From: Boletus sp. NGJ
Taxonomy: Eukaryota > Basidiomycota > Agaricomycetes > Boletales > Boletaceae
Assembly (NCBI GenBank): GCA_019096195.1
Contig: JAGTXK010000055.1
Span: 496,001 to 560,000, forward strand
Direction of reading: 5' to 3'
DNA length: 64,000 nt
The notes below the pieces were generated by a model. The model ran no database searches. It worked only from the letters and a program-made list of their open reading frames with translations, and had not been told where the DNA came from. This document shows, in pieces, positions 33,304 to 45,692 of the stretch. Position 1 is the first letter of the stretch. Each line of letters opens with the position of its first letter. The translations under genes were made by a program, and so were the position numbers.

Positions 33304-35785
33304 TCACGAGAGAGCAGCATCTAGATCATGTTTAAGAAACAACCCTTCGGGGAAATATCTCGCTCGCACAGCTCTTCCACCAAAATACCTTCCATCCATT
33401 TCTCTCACAGTCTTCCACGCTCCCGAAGGCCCGGCAAACAGTACGAATATGCGTACAGCCTCCTCGGGATTCGACGGGGTGGGATAACAGAGATGGATGA
33501 TGACACGCTCAACGGTGCCGTTCTTCGAGCATTCATCGCCTACAAGACCGGGCTTCAGCCGCGATGAACCTACGATAACCCAGTCAAACGTACCAATTTC
33601 GTCGCGCAAATCGCCGTCATCAACGTCTTCAGGGTCGACCATGTTCGTGAGTACAACCACCCGACTGGGTTCACCGAACCGCTCGCGGTCCTCGCGTGCT
33701 CTCACATCTTCATTGTCATTGATGATCCTTCCCATCTTGGAGCCAATCGCCGCTTTGCCCTGAGCTTGTACCACAACCTTTTTGTTCCGTTTCCCGCCCT
33801 TTGCCTGGGTGATTTGCTCGACGGTGAGTGCGTTGACAATGCCCGAACCGTCCGCTCCCAGTCCTTGGCCCTCTTTGTGACCCCATTTCGCCATGAGACG
33901 GGCAGCAAAACCATGGGGATCCGGCCTGTGAATGAGCCTGTTTAAGTAACCCGAAAACCCTGGGGTTGGCTAAGGCTGACCTTTTCGATGTACCCTCTTC
34001 CTCCGCAGGTGCGGGTGGAGCAGGAGAGTTCGTCCCAGAGTCACCAGATCCAACGGAGCTTGCACCCGCGGTAGCAGCGAGTGCACTCAACCTAGCAGCA
34101 ATATTGGCAGCAGCTTTTACTTTGTCTTCGAACCCACTTGGAATTTGGCCCGGAGGAGGGGGGACACTGGTAGGTGGGGCAAATGGATTGTATGCTAAAC
34201 GCGGAGGAGACGGAGGTTCAACAATACTGGAGGGCATTGGTGAAGGCTGCGAAGGAATGAACGGAGGTGCGCTGGGTCGGAGACCCTGGCTCATGGCAAG
34301 ACGACATTGGTAAACCTCGTCTCCTGTCTCCGCACGATCCACTGAGTCTACTGGGGGTTTAATCACGTCATTTTCAGAAACCACGTCGAAATCTGCATCA
34401 TCGGCGGGCTGAGACACGGGCGAGGTTGTGGTTTGAGCAGGCAGGCCTCCAGCAGCCAAAGCTAAACGTCGTTGATACGCCTCCTCCCCAGACATATTTC
34501 GGTCTACATGAACTGGTGGAGGAGATGGCGCTCTTGGCAGGGCCGCTCCTTGCGACATCGCCAGGCGTCGCATATATGCATCCTCACCGGACATATTGCG
34601 ATCCATAGTAGCTGCGGGAGGATCGGTGCTCCCAATGCCACGGGGGCGATCATCATCTTTGCGAGTCCACCGGTCATATGTGGTTTGGTCATCAAACCTC
34701 CCTGGATGATCGTCATCAAAATGATATAAAGTTGTCAGAGACGGTCAACAAACCAGTCTTGCGAGGACGTTCGTCTTCACTCCCTGAATCGGTTTGGTCA
34801 CTACCTCGGTCTCTGACATCGCGTGCACGCTTCCTCTCAGCAGCTCGCTCTGTTGCCCGTTCAATGCAATCACGTTGTTTCCAGAGCTTGTATTCGTTGT
34901 AATCGTTTGGTTTTAATGGATCGTACTGTTCCGTGGGATCCCACACGGCGGAGGGCTGCACATTCTTGTTCTGGACGCAATCCACAATCGATCAGGTGTG
35001 AAAGTTGTTTGCTTCTGCACTCACCTTCTTCCCCTTCTTCCCGCCGCCGGCACCACTGGGTCCCTTGCGTTTTTGTTGAGCTTTAAAGCCGTTGACGTCT
35101 TCATCGAGGACCATCGACGGAGGTTTCACTTTCTTGCCCCATCCCTCCTTCTTCCGCCACCGGGTGCTAGGTTCGTCCTTGACGTCCACTTGGTCATTTC
35201 CAGGCGTGACCAGTTCAGGTGGAGCGAATACGACGGCAGTGGCAGAGACGGTCGCGTTCGAGCTGACGGGGACTCCTAGTATTGGGGGAGGCGCGGAAGT
35301 CGTCGGAACCGGGACCGGCACGGCCGTCGCCCCTGGGGGCAACCTCGTGGGGGCTTGTTTCGTCTTTACTTGTGTCCTACGAACGGGTGCGAAAGCGAGG
35401 GCAGCGGACCATCCTGAACGGTTGAGGAGCGAGGGTTTGGGCATGTGTAGCAAGCGTTAAAACGGTCATGATTGCGACACGGTCAATATTTTGGCTGTAC
35501 ACATCAAGGCGCAGGAGAGGAAGAGATACCGGCTGTAGATTTTCCTGCCACCGACCCTGATCCAGATCCTACTGATGTCGCAGCTCCTTCGTCGATACTG
35601 GTGGTGGTGCTCGATTGCCCGTCGGGCGCCTGTGATGGAACATTGGAAACTTGATTTTTCTCGTTGAATTTGGCTTGAGCGGGTGCTGGCGGGGGAGGTG
35701 CAGGAGTAGAGGAGGAAGAGAAACTGAGGATTGCGCCAGAGGAGAATTGAATTCCACCGTACAGTCCGCCCGCTCTGCTCGACAT
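33304..35785 (-). CDS. splicing factor SPF45/RBM17-like (G-patch + UHM-type RRM)
   Basis: SPF45 binds ULM peptides of 3' splice-site factors and promotes use of specific acceptors, including short introns. Exons 35530..35785, 35025..35413, 34754..34970, 33981..34701, 33594..33937 and 33304..33539 give 720 residues. It starts [17 protein letters not shown] and continues with [13 protein letters not shown] and [20 protein letters not shown]. Three related repeats follow, keyed by [20 protein letters not shown] and [10 protein letters not shown] with RRLA-type ends. The G-patch is [18 protein letters not shown]. The RRM is [15 protein letters not shown] with the UHM Arg-x-Phe signature in DGRYFGG. 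Domain order matches SPF45. The tripled linker repeat is a feature to compare across fungi. Confidence 0.92.
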
Positions 35786-35942
35786 CTCGGAGAGCGTCTA
35801 ACACGTCGTGTGAATTTTATTCAACTTTTAAGTCTTGTGGTTGACAGTAAATAAATAAATATTTGCGCAGTTTGAAAGCTGTGGTACAGTAGTGCAAAAG
35901 TATACTAGTAGTCCGTTGATACTCCAGGTGACAGAATGCAGT

Positions 35943-38900
35943 TTAATGGCTAATGTACTGAAAGACAAAGGAAACCTCGGACGAATCGACCTCCGCTCGA
36001 AGAAGGTCATCATGATTGTCCTTTAACTCCGCGTTCGTAAAGTGATTCCAGCTAGAATCAATGTCGGTCAGCTTCCTTGGCTACTCTCGATCCAAAAAAA
36101 TACCTACGTGCTCGCGTCTCCATATAGCAAGGCGCTACTCTTGATGACCTGCTTCCCGTTCTTGCATCGCTTACATTTGAATGTGTCATGTGTATCACAT
36201 ATCGTGCCCTCATTAAATGTGAAGAGCTGCCGAAGGGACTCGATCGAGAAATGCCTCTCTGCATCCTCTTTCTCGTCTACCACTGCGGAGGACAGAGCTT
36301 GCTTAGAAGCTTGTCGTTGGAAGATCTTCTCTTCGATGGTTCCGGTTGAAATAAATCGGTAGACGAAGCCTGCGTATAGGTCAATCGTAAGGCCTTGGAA
36401 TCAGGTTAACGCTTGGCATACATTCTTTCTTCTGTCCATCACGCCACACACGGGCGAGGGCCTGTTGATCAGCAGCTGGATTCCAATCTCATAGGGCAGC
36501 CTCGGTTACTTGCATGTATATGACGAGTTGGGGGCACATACCGGGATCAAACAGAATCAATCTATTCGCTCCAATAAGATTGATACCGCATCCACCAGCT
36601 TTGGAACTGAGTAAGAAGATGAACTCCTTCCCGCTGGGGTCATTAAACTGATCGACGAGCTTTTGACGCTTCGTGATTGTCATGGTCCCATCCAAGCGGA
36701 AAAATCCATACCTTACGTACGATATGAAGAAAGCTCAATGATAAGTGAACCCAACATGACGCACTTTTTACTTCGACACAACTTCTCAAATAGGTCGAGT
36801 GTCTGGGTATAATTGCTAATGAGCACGATCTTGTCATTGGTGGTTGTTTTGATCTGATGAAGGAACCTGTGGAGTGATGAACACAATCAGAGGCGCGTCA
36901 CTAAGGATTCAACATGGGACACAAAAAATCAATCACCTCTCTAAGACGACAAACTTGCCTCCCCATTCACACCTTACGCCTCTGTCCTGGTTCCTTCCTC
37001 CGTGTCTACCACCACTGCCGCTTCCATCCCTTGAAGCTCCTATAAATCCCTCAGGAATGAGTGCTTCCGAGCCTCTGAGATCGTCGGGCAGGTTCAGTAA
37101 TTCAGGGTGATTACATAGTTTCTTCAAGATATTGATGGCTTTCAGAGGTTGCGAATCAACACCACGTAGCAGAGCCTTGGTTTCTGGGGATGAAATGAAG
37201 AGGCGGTATAGGGACAATTGGAAGGAGGATAGTTTGCAAAATACGACGTGTTCGTACTTGACGGGTACTACAAAAGCGGGTTCGCATGTCAGTGTTAGAT
37301 TCGCTAGATTCCATTGGTAAGGAAGGGTACACACGATACTTTGACAATAGATCATTGGTACGCCGGATGATGAATTTCGTCACGAGTCCACCGAGCTCCT
37401 TGAGCTTCCTTTCGGATTCGGCTTGCACCTCGTTCGATGAACTTGCATCGCGGCCTCGAATAATAGCGTTCTCGAAATTTTTCCTGAAATTCTCGCGCGT
37501 ACCGAGGAAATTGGGGTTGGCGAAATTAAGAAGCGAGAAGTATTCTGAGAGATCATTCTATACGCCAAGACATAGGAATTAGGACATCAGTATAGGAGAG
37601 TAAAACGCATATATGCGCCAGGAACAGGGACAAACTGTATACCTGGATGGGCGTGCCTGTTAATATAACGCGCCGTTTGACATCGAGCGCGTTGAGGGAC
37701 TGGAACGTAAGAGAGTCTGCGTCAAGGAAAGACAAATGTGCATAGTGAGCAGCAGCTCTCTCTTGACAAGGGCGCCAGGCAAATTAAGGAGCACAGACCA
37801 GAATTCTTGAGTCTGTGTCCCTCGTCGCACAACAGCAGACCAATATTACAGTTGGCAAGGTGAGCTGATAACGTCCGAAGGGTTTCGTACGACACAATCA
37901 TCACTGCATTGTGGTCGAATTACGTGTTCATAAGTAGTGAATGCATCAGGGGACAAGAACAAACCTGGTTGTGTGACGTTGCGACCTCTAGCCTCTACCC
38001 ATCTTCCGACTTTCTCCAGCAATTCGGCTTTTCCACCTTTGCCGTCGACCGCCAGCGCGGAAATTGCGTCCGGTCCCAACCACTTCACTAAGGCACTATT
38101 GGCAATACTGCAGGATCGACACAAAGGAGACGACATGCCTAGTTCATTGGCCCAGTTCTTGACTAAGCTGGACGGACATGCTATAATACACTTCTCGATG
38201 GACGGTTTTCCGGCGTGCGGAGACTGTTTAACTAGAGTCCAAAGAAGAGCGATGCACTGAAGGGTCTTTCCGAGCCCCATCTCATCTGCCATGATGCAGC
38301 CGTATTGATTGTCGACCATCATTCCTGTTGTGCATTTATACAGAAACTACGAACCCATACATGAGCGCCAACGAGGGATAAACCATTTATAATCACCTTC
38401 ACACCCTCAATTTGATGTGGACGAAGGACTTTGGAAAGACGAGGATCGATCACGACTGGTACTTTAGGGATAGTCTCTTTCTTGTCTTTGCCTTCACCCA
38501 AGAGAGCGCGTAGACTTTTGTGGGGATTGTACATCCCGGCGGTCTTTTCCTGTGCCTCCTTGACTGCGCGTTCCTTGGCTTCCTCTTTCTCCCTTGCCTT
38601 CTTTTCCTCGTCAGTTTCTCGGTCATCTATAGTCGGATCATATAACACAATGGCGTGATCCTCCATCGGGTCATGTAATGGCCGGGGAATAATTTTCGCT
38701 TGGGGTCGTATACCGAGGGACGCACCAGTAGGGACGAGGGGTACAACCTGCCCGCTCTTGTTTATCATGGTCGGCATCGAGAACCTGCGTACTGTCATCT
38801 CGAACGGCTTTGGTTTGTACACTGGGAATGTCTGGATGGCGGCTTTGAGTTCTTCCTCGTTAAATGTGCCATCCCTGTCCCTGTCCTTCTTCTTTTTCTT

Positions 38901-39107
38901 CTTCCGCGTATCGTCCGAGTCAGAGTCATTCTCATCCCTTTGAGATTCTTTGTACGAGACACGTTTGCGTTTGCGAGCTGGCTGCACGCGTTCTGTGGAT
39001 ACCAACACTGTGGGTGGTTTGAATGGCTTGTAGACGCGAGTGCTTTCTTGGAGACGATCTACGACGCGTCCGTCCGTCGTCGTTGGCGTCCGTTTGAGCA
39101 TAAACAT
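35943..39107 (-). CDS. RAD54: RAD54 DNA translocase (homologous recombination)
   Basis: Swi2/Snf2 ATPase that drives Rad51-mediated strand exchange. Twelve exons close in frame to 827 residues: 38397..39107, 38139..38346, 37965..38087, 37799..37903, 37643..37716, 37335..37557, 36937..37267, 36765..36866, 36542..36711, 36422..36487, 36108..36369, 35943..36051. Motifs in order: basic N-terminus; [11 protein letters not shown]; Walker [24 protein letters not shown]; Walker [96 protein letters not shown]; and the C-terminal Cys pair KCKRCKNG. The start gives MFMLKRTP. The second intron (38088..38138) begins GC. Two MluI boxes lie just upstream of the ATG. Confidence 0.96.
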
Positions 39108-39129
39108 GACGAACGGAGAAGTGAGAGGA

Positions 39130-39180
39130 CGTGGCTCAGCGCTCAGCGCTCAGCCACGACGCGTTGACTCATAAACGCGT
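39130..39180. promoter_or_regulatory. two ACGCGT (MCB-like) boxes and an inverted repeat upstream of RAD54
   Basis: ACGCGT occurs at 39159-39164 and 39175-39180, 52 and 68 bp before the RAD54 ATG. This is the MluI cell-cycle box bound by MBF, which drives G1/S transcription of replication and repair genes in yeasts. Next to it CGTGGCT (39130-39136) and AGCCACG (39152-39158) form an inverted repeat around a direct repeat of CAGCGCT. Use of the box in this fungus is inference. Confidence 0.6.
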
Positions 39181-39471
39181 AAAATCAACACGTGATCATA
39201 ATCATAATCATCAAAATTGATAAATTAGAATGATAGTATCAAGTGACTCATGTCCTACCTGGGTCCCCTGTTGGGAGCAGTTTTATCGCAGTTAGTGTAG
39301 TCATTATCCGCCTCGCTGAAGAATAGACACATTCCTCAGCAAGTACTTTCTTTTATTCCCGTGTGAGATGGAAAATTCCGTCTGGACTCCAATTGTTGAA
39401 CGCCACTATCGGATGGCAAATTTAAATCTCGCCAGAGGATCAATTTAAGCTTGGCACTGCTCTCAAGAGTG

Positions 39472-41744
39472 ATGGCGGAACGCATGTGGCAGCCATCTCC
39501 TTCACCAGTGGACTCGTATAGCGATGCTTCGGACGGGAACGAGGACGACAAATGGCCGGTCAAGGCCGTTGTCGGCGAAGAGATACGCCTCGATGGCACT
39601 TCAAGGTATAGTACACTGCACCACGATTAGTATTGGCGATCTCAGCGCTCATCCACAGATACGAAGTATGTCTGATACATCGTCTACCTCGCGCCCACCC
39701 TGCTTACCTTTCTGCTTCACGATATGTAGGTGAGGTGGGACAATTGGCACCGTCGGGATGGTTCAAATACCACATGGGTAACGGAAAAGTTTGATGGGTT
39801 TTCACTCATAAGGCGATGGCAACGAATACAGGAACGCAATCGCAATTCCATTGCAGATTGTTCTCTCGACATGGAAGTCCCGTGGCCGGATGACGCCGTT
39901 CACAAACGTCTCACTGATCATCGCAGCCAGGCGTACGACGAGAAATTGAGGAGGCGTCAAGTAGCTCCGGTGTCGACCGCTGATTGGGACGCGGAGATAG
40001 ACAAGGCTTATGGGAGGCTGCAAGAACCGGAGAGAGGGAAAGCAAACTCGAAACTTCGAGTGAGGCGAGCTAACCCGGCACCCGCTTCAGGGTCCTCAGC
40101 AGGTGTCACCGCTCTTTCGACACCTTTGCGCTGGAGCAAAAGATCATCTCCGGCATTGACTGTTTCATCGCGTGATCAGTCCACCTCTTCTGGACCACCA
40201 CCTAAACGAGGCCGCGTCGGTCGACCACGGATTGATAGCACCCCAACCTCCTCCCCCAGATCAGCTATGGCAACTCCTTCAGCATTTTCGCGAAAAGGAA
40301 TGATGGTATTGACCCCCAGTTCAGCTGGGTCCTCCAGGGAGCTCGAGATCGCACAGAGTACACTCCCGTCTGTCATCATCTCTCCGCCGACCTTGTAAGC
40401 ACATCCCTCGTGTATGTCGCCTTTGACCTGACCGTATGTGCTAGACGAGGGCGTATCTCGTCAGCATGGAATAAAGCTGCAAAAGAAGCGAGGGCTGCGA
40501 CGGTTCGCATATGCCCCGAGATCTCTGATGAGAACGTCCCACGTAACCTCCGGAAATTTGAATACATGGAGAAAGGCTACGCTTTCTGGTATGTTTACCT
40601 CCTACAAGAGTACGTGTTCACCTCTATTATGCAGCGACAATGGATTGCAAGACATTTTTAATCCGTCGCGCGGGGTCTTCACGATGTGCGATTGTATGAC
40701 CTGTTCAGACGCTTCGGACTGTCCTTGCCGGGACTTGTCCAAAGTTTATGACGTGAGAGGCAAAAATAATTTCACAGCCTATTCCGAGGTAAGTCCATCG
40801 TGAGTTTCCCTGAGATTACAGTTGAGAGAAGGGAGCAGGGCATATTCACCTTTGAAATTCCACGAGGTATAGAGGTCATCGAATGTAACAAGGTTCGGCC
40901 CAACGAGTCCGCGCTGGTTTTTACTCGATATTAATGACACCTAGTACTGCGGATGCGATTACGATTGCGGAAATCGCGTCGCCCAACACCCTCGCAACAT
41001 CGGCATTGAAATTTTTGACACGGAGCGATGTGGGTGGGGAGTGCGTGCTCTCGACGACATTCCCAAGGGAAAGGTTCTTGGCACGTACACAGGGTAATAC
41101 AGCACATTGGCTCGCTGAACCGTCGCTAACACAACTCTTCGCCATCGCAGAATGTTGATGTAAGTATATCATGTGGCCACATAAACTTGGGCTTAGTCTG
41201 AACGAAAACCAGCCGGAGGGGTGATGTAGATAAGCTGCCTGAGGAGCATCAGGGGTACCTATTCGACCTCGATGGCACCGAGGTCAGAGATTCGGAGAAC
41301 CTGGGTGGAAGATACTCTGTGGACTCTTACGAGTGTGGTAAGTATTCGATGATAATCGTGGTTACGGCATGAATTGACAATTGTTGGAGGCAACTGGACG
41401 CGATTCGTAAAGTAGGTGAATGACTTGCACAACGACGTGTCGTGCTAAATTGTCCCCGATAGCCACTCGTGCGGTCCAAACATGGAGGTTTATTGTGTAG
41501 TGTATGACACAATCCCATATGTAAGCCGTGCTTTACGAGATGTATGTTGCGATTCACTGACACTTGGTCGCAGGTGAATATGCCATATGTAGCATTTGTA
41601 GCATCCACGGATATCCAGACGGGCACGGAACTGACGATTGACTATAATCCGTACGCGGAACAGGACAAGAAGGGGAAGCGGACGGCGAAAGGAGGTGAAT
41701 GTAGGTGCGATTCGGAAGCGTGTCGAGGATGGTTTAAAACGTGA
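39472..41744 (+). CDS. H3K9 histone methyltransferase, Clr4/SUV39 (KMT1) type
   Basis: Writes H3 Lys9 methylation in heterochromatin. Twelve exons give 562 residues in one frame: 39472..39605, 39659..39665 (7 nt), 39730..40391, 40445..40588, 40635..40788, 40839..40892, 40945..41093, 41151..41159 (9 nt), 41213..41337, 41390..41411, 41463..41520, 41574..41744. Chromodomain near residue 25: [17 protein letters not shown] and [20 protein letters not shown]. Pre-SET cysteines: [14 protein letters not shown] and [51 protein letters not shown] and [11 protein letters not shown]. Post-[17 protein letters not shown]. All key SET and zinc-binding residues look intact. The linker (about residues 130-270) is Ser/Arg-rich. 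Divergent from RAD54. Confidence 0.95.
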
Positions 41745-42001
41745 GGAGCTGTTCGTGTGAGCAGGGAATAATTTCCACGCGGTGCCAGTGTACTGTCTGG
41801 TAGATCGTTATCAACAAGCGCCCGGCGGCGCGGATGAGAGCCGAAAGTGGCAGACCAGACGATAACGCGTTTTGGTTGAGCTGTTCACATCTCAAGTAAA
41901 ACGCAGTCGCCACGTCGAACTGGGACAGCTGCGTGAACATACCCCGCCCCGACATCTTTTCGTGCTGTTCAGCTCTCGAACACGCCCCACACACCCCGAC
42001 A
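41745..42001. other. intergenic, KMT1 3' end and PQ-loop promoter
   Basis: 257 bp between two same-strand genes; nothing recognised. Confidence 0.4.
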
Positions 42002-43923
42002 ATGTTTCTCGCCAAGTCCTTCAGTGAGCTCCTCGGTTTCGTTTCGATAGGCTGTTGGCTGGGTGCCCAGTTCCCGTGAGTGCACGATTGCGCCATAAAT
42101 CTCCCTTGAAAACGTTATCTGACGTCCTCGCGCGGTCCAAGACAAATTCTGGAGAACATAAAGCAGCAATCTTGCGAAAGTCTCGCACTCCCCTTCTTGT
42201 TCAACTGGATGCTCGGTGCGCTACAATTGCGCCATCTTGCTGCTGACAGTTCTGTACCGAGGATTTGACTTCTCCTCGCAGGCGACGCTTCCAACTTGAT
42301 TGGGTGCCTTCTCACACACCAGTTGCCGTTCCAGGTGAGCTTCGTCCATTTCAAATCTCATCATTGGTGGTGATTATCCGAGTAGACGTATCTCGCGACG
42401 TATTTCTGCTGCGTAGACTGCTGCCTGCTCTATCAGTTCTTTTACTACGGTGGCAACCCTAAAACTCCTCCCATCACCTACCCGCGTACGCGTTCCCGTA
42501 CTACCTCCTCCGCTCAGCGACTATCCATCGATGCATCACAATACCGTACCATGTCTTCTACGGCAGGCAATATTGCCGCAGTAACCGCGCTCGCCGCCTA
42601 TCCGGACACCCATCCAGAACACCGTTATCCGAGGAAACCCGATGGGGAGCTTTTGAATGAACAATCCATGATCCAACATCCGTCCGAAGTACCTCAGAAT
42701 GAAGTAAGCGACGCTGTGCTCACTACACTTTCGGAAAGTTTTCATTCCGAGAGTGGACGAAAGAAGAGTGTGTCGTGGAGCCAGGAGAGACACGAGCATC
42801 CGACTGGCGGGTCTTCGAGACGACATATCTCACCTGTGGTGCCGAGGACACTCCATCATAAATCTGCGTCTGCAGCTGCACTACTTGCGAGAGGGAGGTC
42901 GCCGCGACGCGAAGAAGAAACAGAGGTTCTACCCGAGGAGCAAGTGGTCGAAACAGAGCAGAGGAATGCTTCAAGAGCTAGTCGGAGGAGGAGTGCAGGG
43001 ATGGTTCTGCTCGGTATGGGTGTGGTATTTAGCATTGGAAGGTACACAGGCGGTGCACAACCGATGGTTGGAAGAGGGTTGAAGACTGGGGCGGTGCTTG
43101 TACCGACCTCCAGCCCGGATCTCTCACTGGCAATAGGATTGCCTGTTGCGGAGAATCCGCCCAACCACCTTACAGACCCGCTTCCTTCCTCTGTTGACGT
43201 GGAGCTACCCTCACTTCCGAGTGACGCTGGGTTCAGCCAGCAACGACGACCCGACAAAGACACGTCTTACGACCGCGTGGTGGGACGTATATTTGCTTGG
43301 CTATGTACCACTCTCTATCTAACATCTCGACTGCCGCAAATTTGGAAGAATGTGAGTCGTGTATCCGTTGCAACGTGACTCGCCACAACATTGATGATGC
43401 CTCTAGTACATCAGGAAGTCGGTTGAGGTACAGTGAACAATTTCTCGATCCAGGATGACTGATTTTGATCCATGTCACGACAGGGCCTCTCGATGTATCT
43501 TTTCATCTTTGCGTTTCTCGGCAACTTCTTCTATGTACTGTCGATCCTTACGTCTCCCCCAGCCCGTCTCCCACCACCAGCATCAACCGAATTCTTCCGC
43601 GAGAGCCTCCCGTGCGTTATCCCCATTCCACCTAATCGCTTCACTTGATCACACATTTTCTACTTTTGGGTAGGTATCTCCTTGGCAGCGGTGGGACCTT
43701 CATTTTCGACATCACCATCGTGTCACAGTCTATCATCTACAAAGGCAGACCTCCCCGAAGGAGCTATATTCGCAGTCGAGGAAACTCGCTTGTACGGAGT
43801 GCGGCGCTTGCAGAAGAGACGGCTGGGTTGCTACGGGGAGATACGCTTGCGACGACACTTGCCCATTCCGAATGGGCACACGCGGAGAGCATTGCCGTAT
43901 CACGCTCACGGAGCCGGGGTTGA
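42002..43923 (+). CDS. PQ-loop repeat transporter, vacuolar Ypq/PQLC2-like
   Basis: PQ-loop proteins have seven membrane helices with two PQ motifs; fungal Ypq members export basic amino acids from the vacuole. Exons 42002..42075, 42142..42215, 42282..42334, 42386..43351, 43407..43427, 43484..43611 and 43674..43923 give 521 residues. First repeat: FSELLGFVSIGCWLGAQFPQ then LPFLFNWMLGDASNLIGC; next helix YLATYFCCVDCCLLYQFFYY. A long disordered, Ser/Arg-rich loop (about residues 90-300) follows. Second repeat: LYLTSRLPQIWKNYIRKSVEGLSMYLF, FLGNFFYVLSIL, and GGTFIFDITIVSQSIIY. Both PQ dipeptides are present. The inserted loop makes it larger than the usual 300-350 residues, as often in basidiomycetes. 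Confidence 0.92.
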
Positions 43924-44100
43924 AGCAGGCGAGCGGCTATACGTCGTCTCAGCGGTATTGCTGTATATAGTGGACTCGACAGGATCAACTAGTATTGTCT
44001 TATACTGCTACAACGCTAAATGTGAGCACGTGCCACCGTGTACATGAACCCCTCTACGACTTGTTTTGTCCCATCCTCGTCCAGACAACTGAATAGACGA

Positions 44101-45417
44101 TGCCCACTGCGACCGGCAAAGGGAGACAACCTAACGATGGAAGCACCGAGCCCGCGAGCAACCAAACTCTCGCTGAGCCACGCCCAGACCATCTAGTACG
44201 GATCTTCTGTGTCTCCTCTCAGGCTCCGGTTGATCACCCCCGCGCAGCGTAACCTCGTCTTCAACTACCTATGTCACAACTGTTACCTCAAGACTGCAGA
44301 GGCGTTTGAAAAAGACAGCGTTGTTCGACACCTCGACAAGGACGGCGACGAGATCCCTGACCAAACAATTGCGCGTGTGGGAGATGCACTGGACACCATT
44401 AACTCCCCCCATGGATCCTCGACAGACCTGAGCGACGAGATGGTTAGAAATATTCTCCTACGACAACGTACGTCGTCCGACCCGAAAGTAACAATCATTC
44501 ACGAATAACATTACACATCCTTTATAAAAGGCATCCAATTCGAGATCCTCTCGGGAAACGTCGCGGAGGCGACCGCCCTCTTGAACCGACATTTCCCCAG
44601 AGTTCTCGCAGAGGACGATAGCGACAACGAGATGGAGGTAACCGACGAGAACGTGAACCCGTCGCGGCTCGAGTATATCGGGGAAACTGTTAACCCGACT
44701 CATCTCTCACTCAACCTCCGCATCCTGGCATTCGTCGAGGCGTGTCGTACGATCCCCCTTGTGTACACCCCACCGAGCCGGGAAGCTGGGAGTCCTATCT
44801 CTCTGGACTCGGACGTTGCGATGGTCGAGGCTTCTCCCGTAAAGCGCGACCTGAAGGACGAAGAAAACCATCAGGAAGAACTGTTGGTTTTTGCACAGAA
44901 GCTATCTGTGACCGTCAACGCCCTTGGAAAGTCGGACGATCGCGCAATTTATAGCAAGGAACTCTCGATCGTCGGAGGGCTCCTTGCATACACTGTCCCA
45001 GAGAACAGTCCGATGGCAAAGTATCTACACCAAGAAAGACGCGATAGAGTTGCGGAGCAGATAAACAGTGCAATCCTATGTGTGTCGTTATACCCGTTGT
45101 CCATGCTCTTTGAACGGCTGACTTTGGCAGATCACACCAATATGCCGTCGGTCTCGTATCTAGAACTCGCAGTTCGATATACGCATTGTTTATGGGCTAT
45201 ATTACATGAGCTACGGGTCAAAGTCCCTGCCACTCACCGACTGGGTGGAATTTCTCTTCCCCTCGGCACGGGTTCGCAGAGTACCGGCGAATCCGAAAAA
45301 GAGCCATTTCACGAGGTAAGCTTTACCTGTGTGCCTTTGTAGAAATTTGATTCTGACGTGGGCTAACGACAGGCTCGACCTTTCGACTTGCAGCTCTTCT
45401 TGAACAAAAGGACATGA
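44101..45417 (+). CDS. LisH-CTLH-CRA domain protein, RanBPM/GID-CTLH complex-like
   Basis: LisH/CTLH/CRA proteins build the GID/CTLH ubiquitin ligase that degrades metabolic enzymes. Firm exons are about 44197..44467, 44531..45315 and 45373..45417. LisH: RNLVFNYLCHNCYLKTAEAF. CTLH: RIQFEILSGNVAEATALLNRH. CRA: NLRILAFVEAC, KELSIVGGLLAYTVPENSP and SYLELAVRYTHCLWAI, ending FDLQLFLNKRT. No SPRY domain, so it is not a full RanBP9 homologue. The 5' end is not resolved: an ATG at 44101 opens MPTATGKGRQPN but is out of frame with the LisH exon, and no intron of usable length joins them. Either a base is wrong near 44190-44205 or the start exon lies elsewhere. Confidence 0.8.
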
Positions 45418-45692
45418 TTTCGCTCACTGTCTTTGCTTTCCTGGCATGTTGGCCTTCGTCACTTTACAATTGTTCGGTTTCCTATCACATAGCCATTCAA
45501 CATTAGCATCGTCCAAGTCGTACGTTTTTGTATCCGGATATAGTGTTACATTACTCAGAGTTTAACAGCAAACAAGTCAACCTCGTGGTTCTGTCTGAGA
45601 GGATGCCGTTGTGCATCGCGAAAATCGTTACAGAAAATTGCAATATATCAAAGCCTCGAACTGTCGTATCGCCATTAATCACTTATCCCATG
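45418..45692. terminator. convergent intergenic region
   Basis: 275 bp between the stops of the CTLH gene and the LRR-like gene. AT-rich, no gene; both 3' UTRs expected. Confidence 0.45.
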
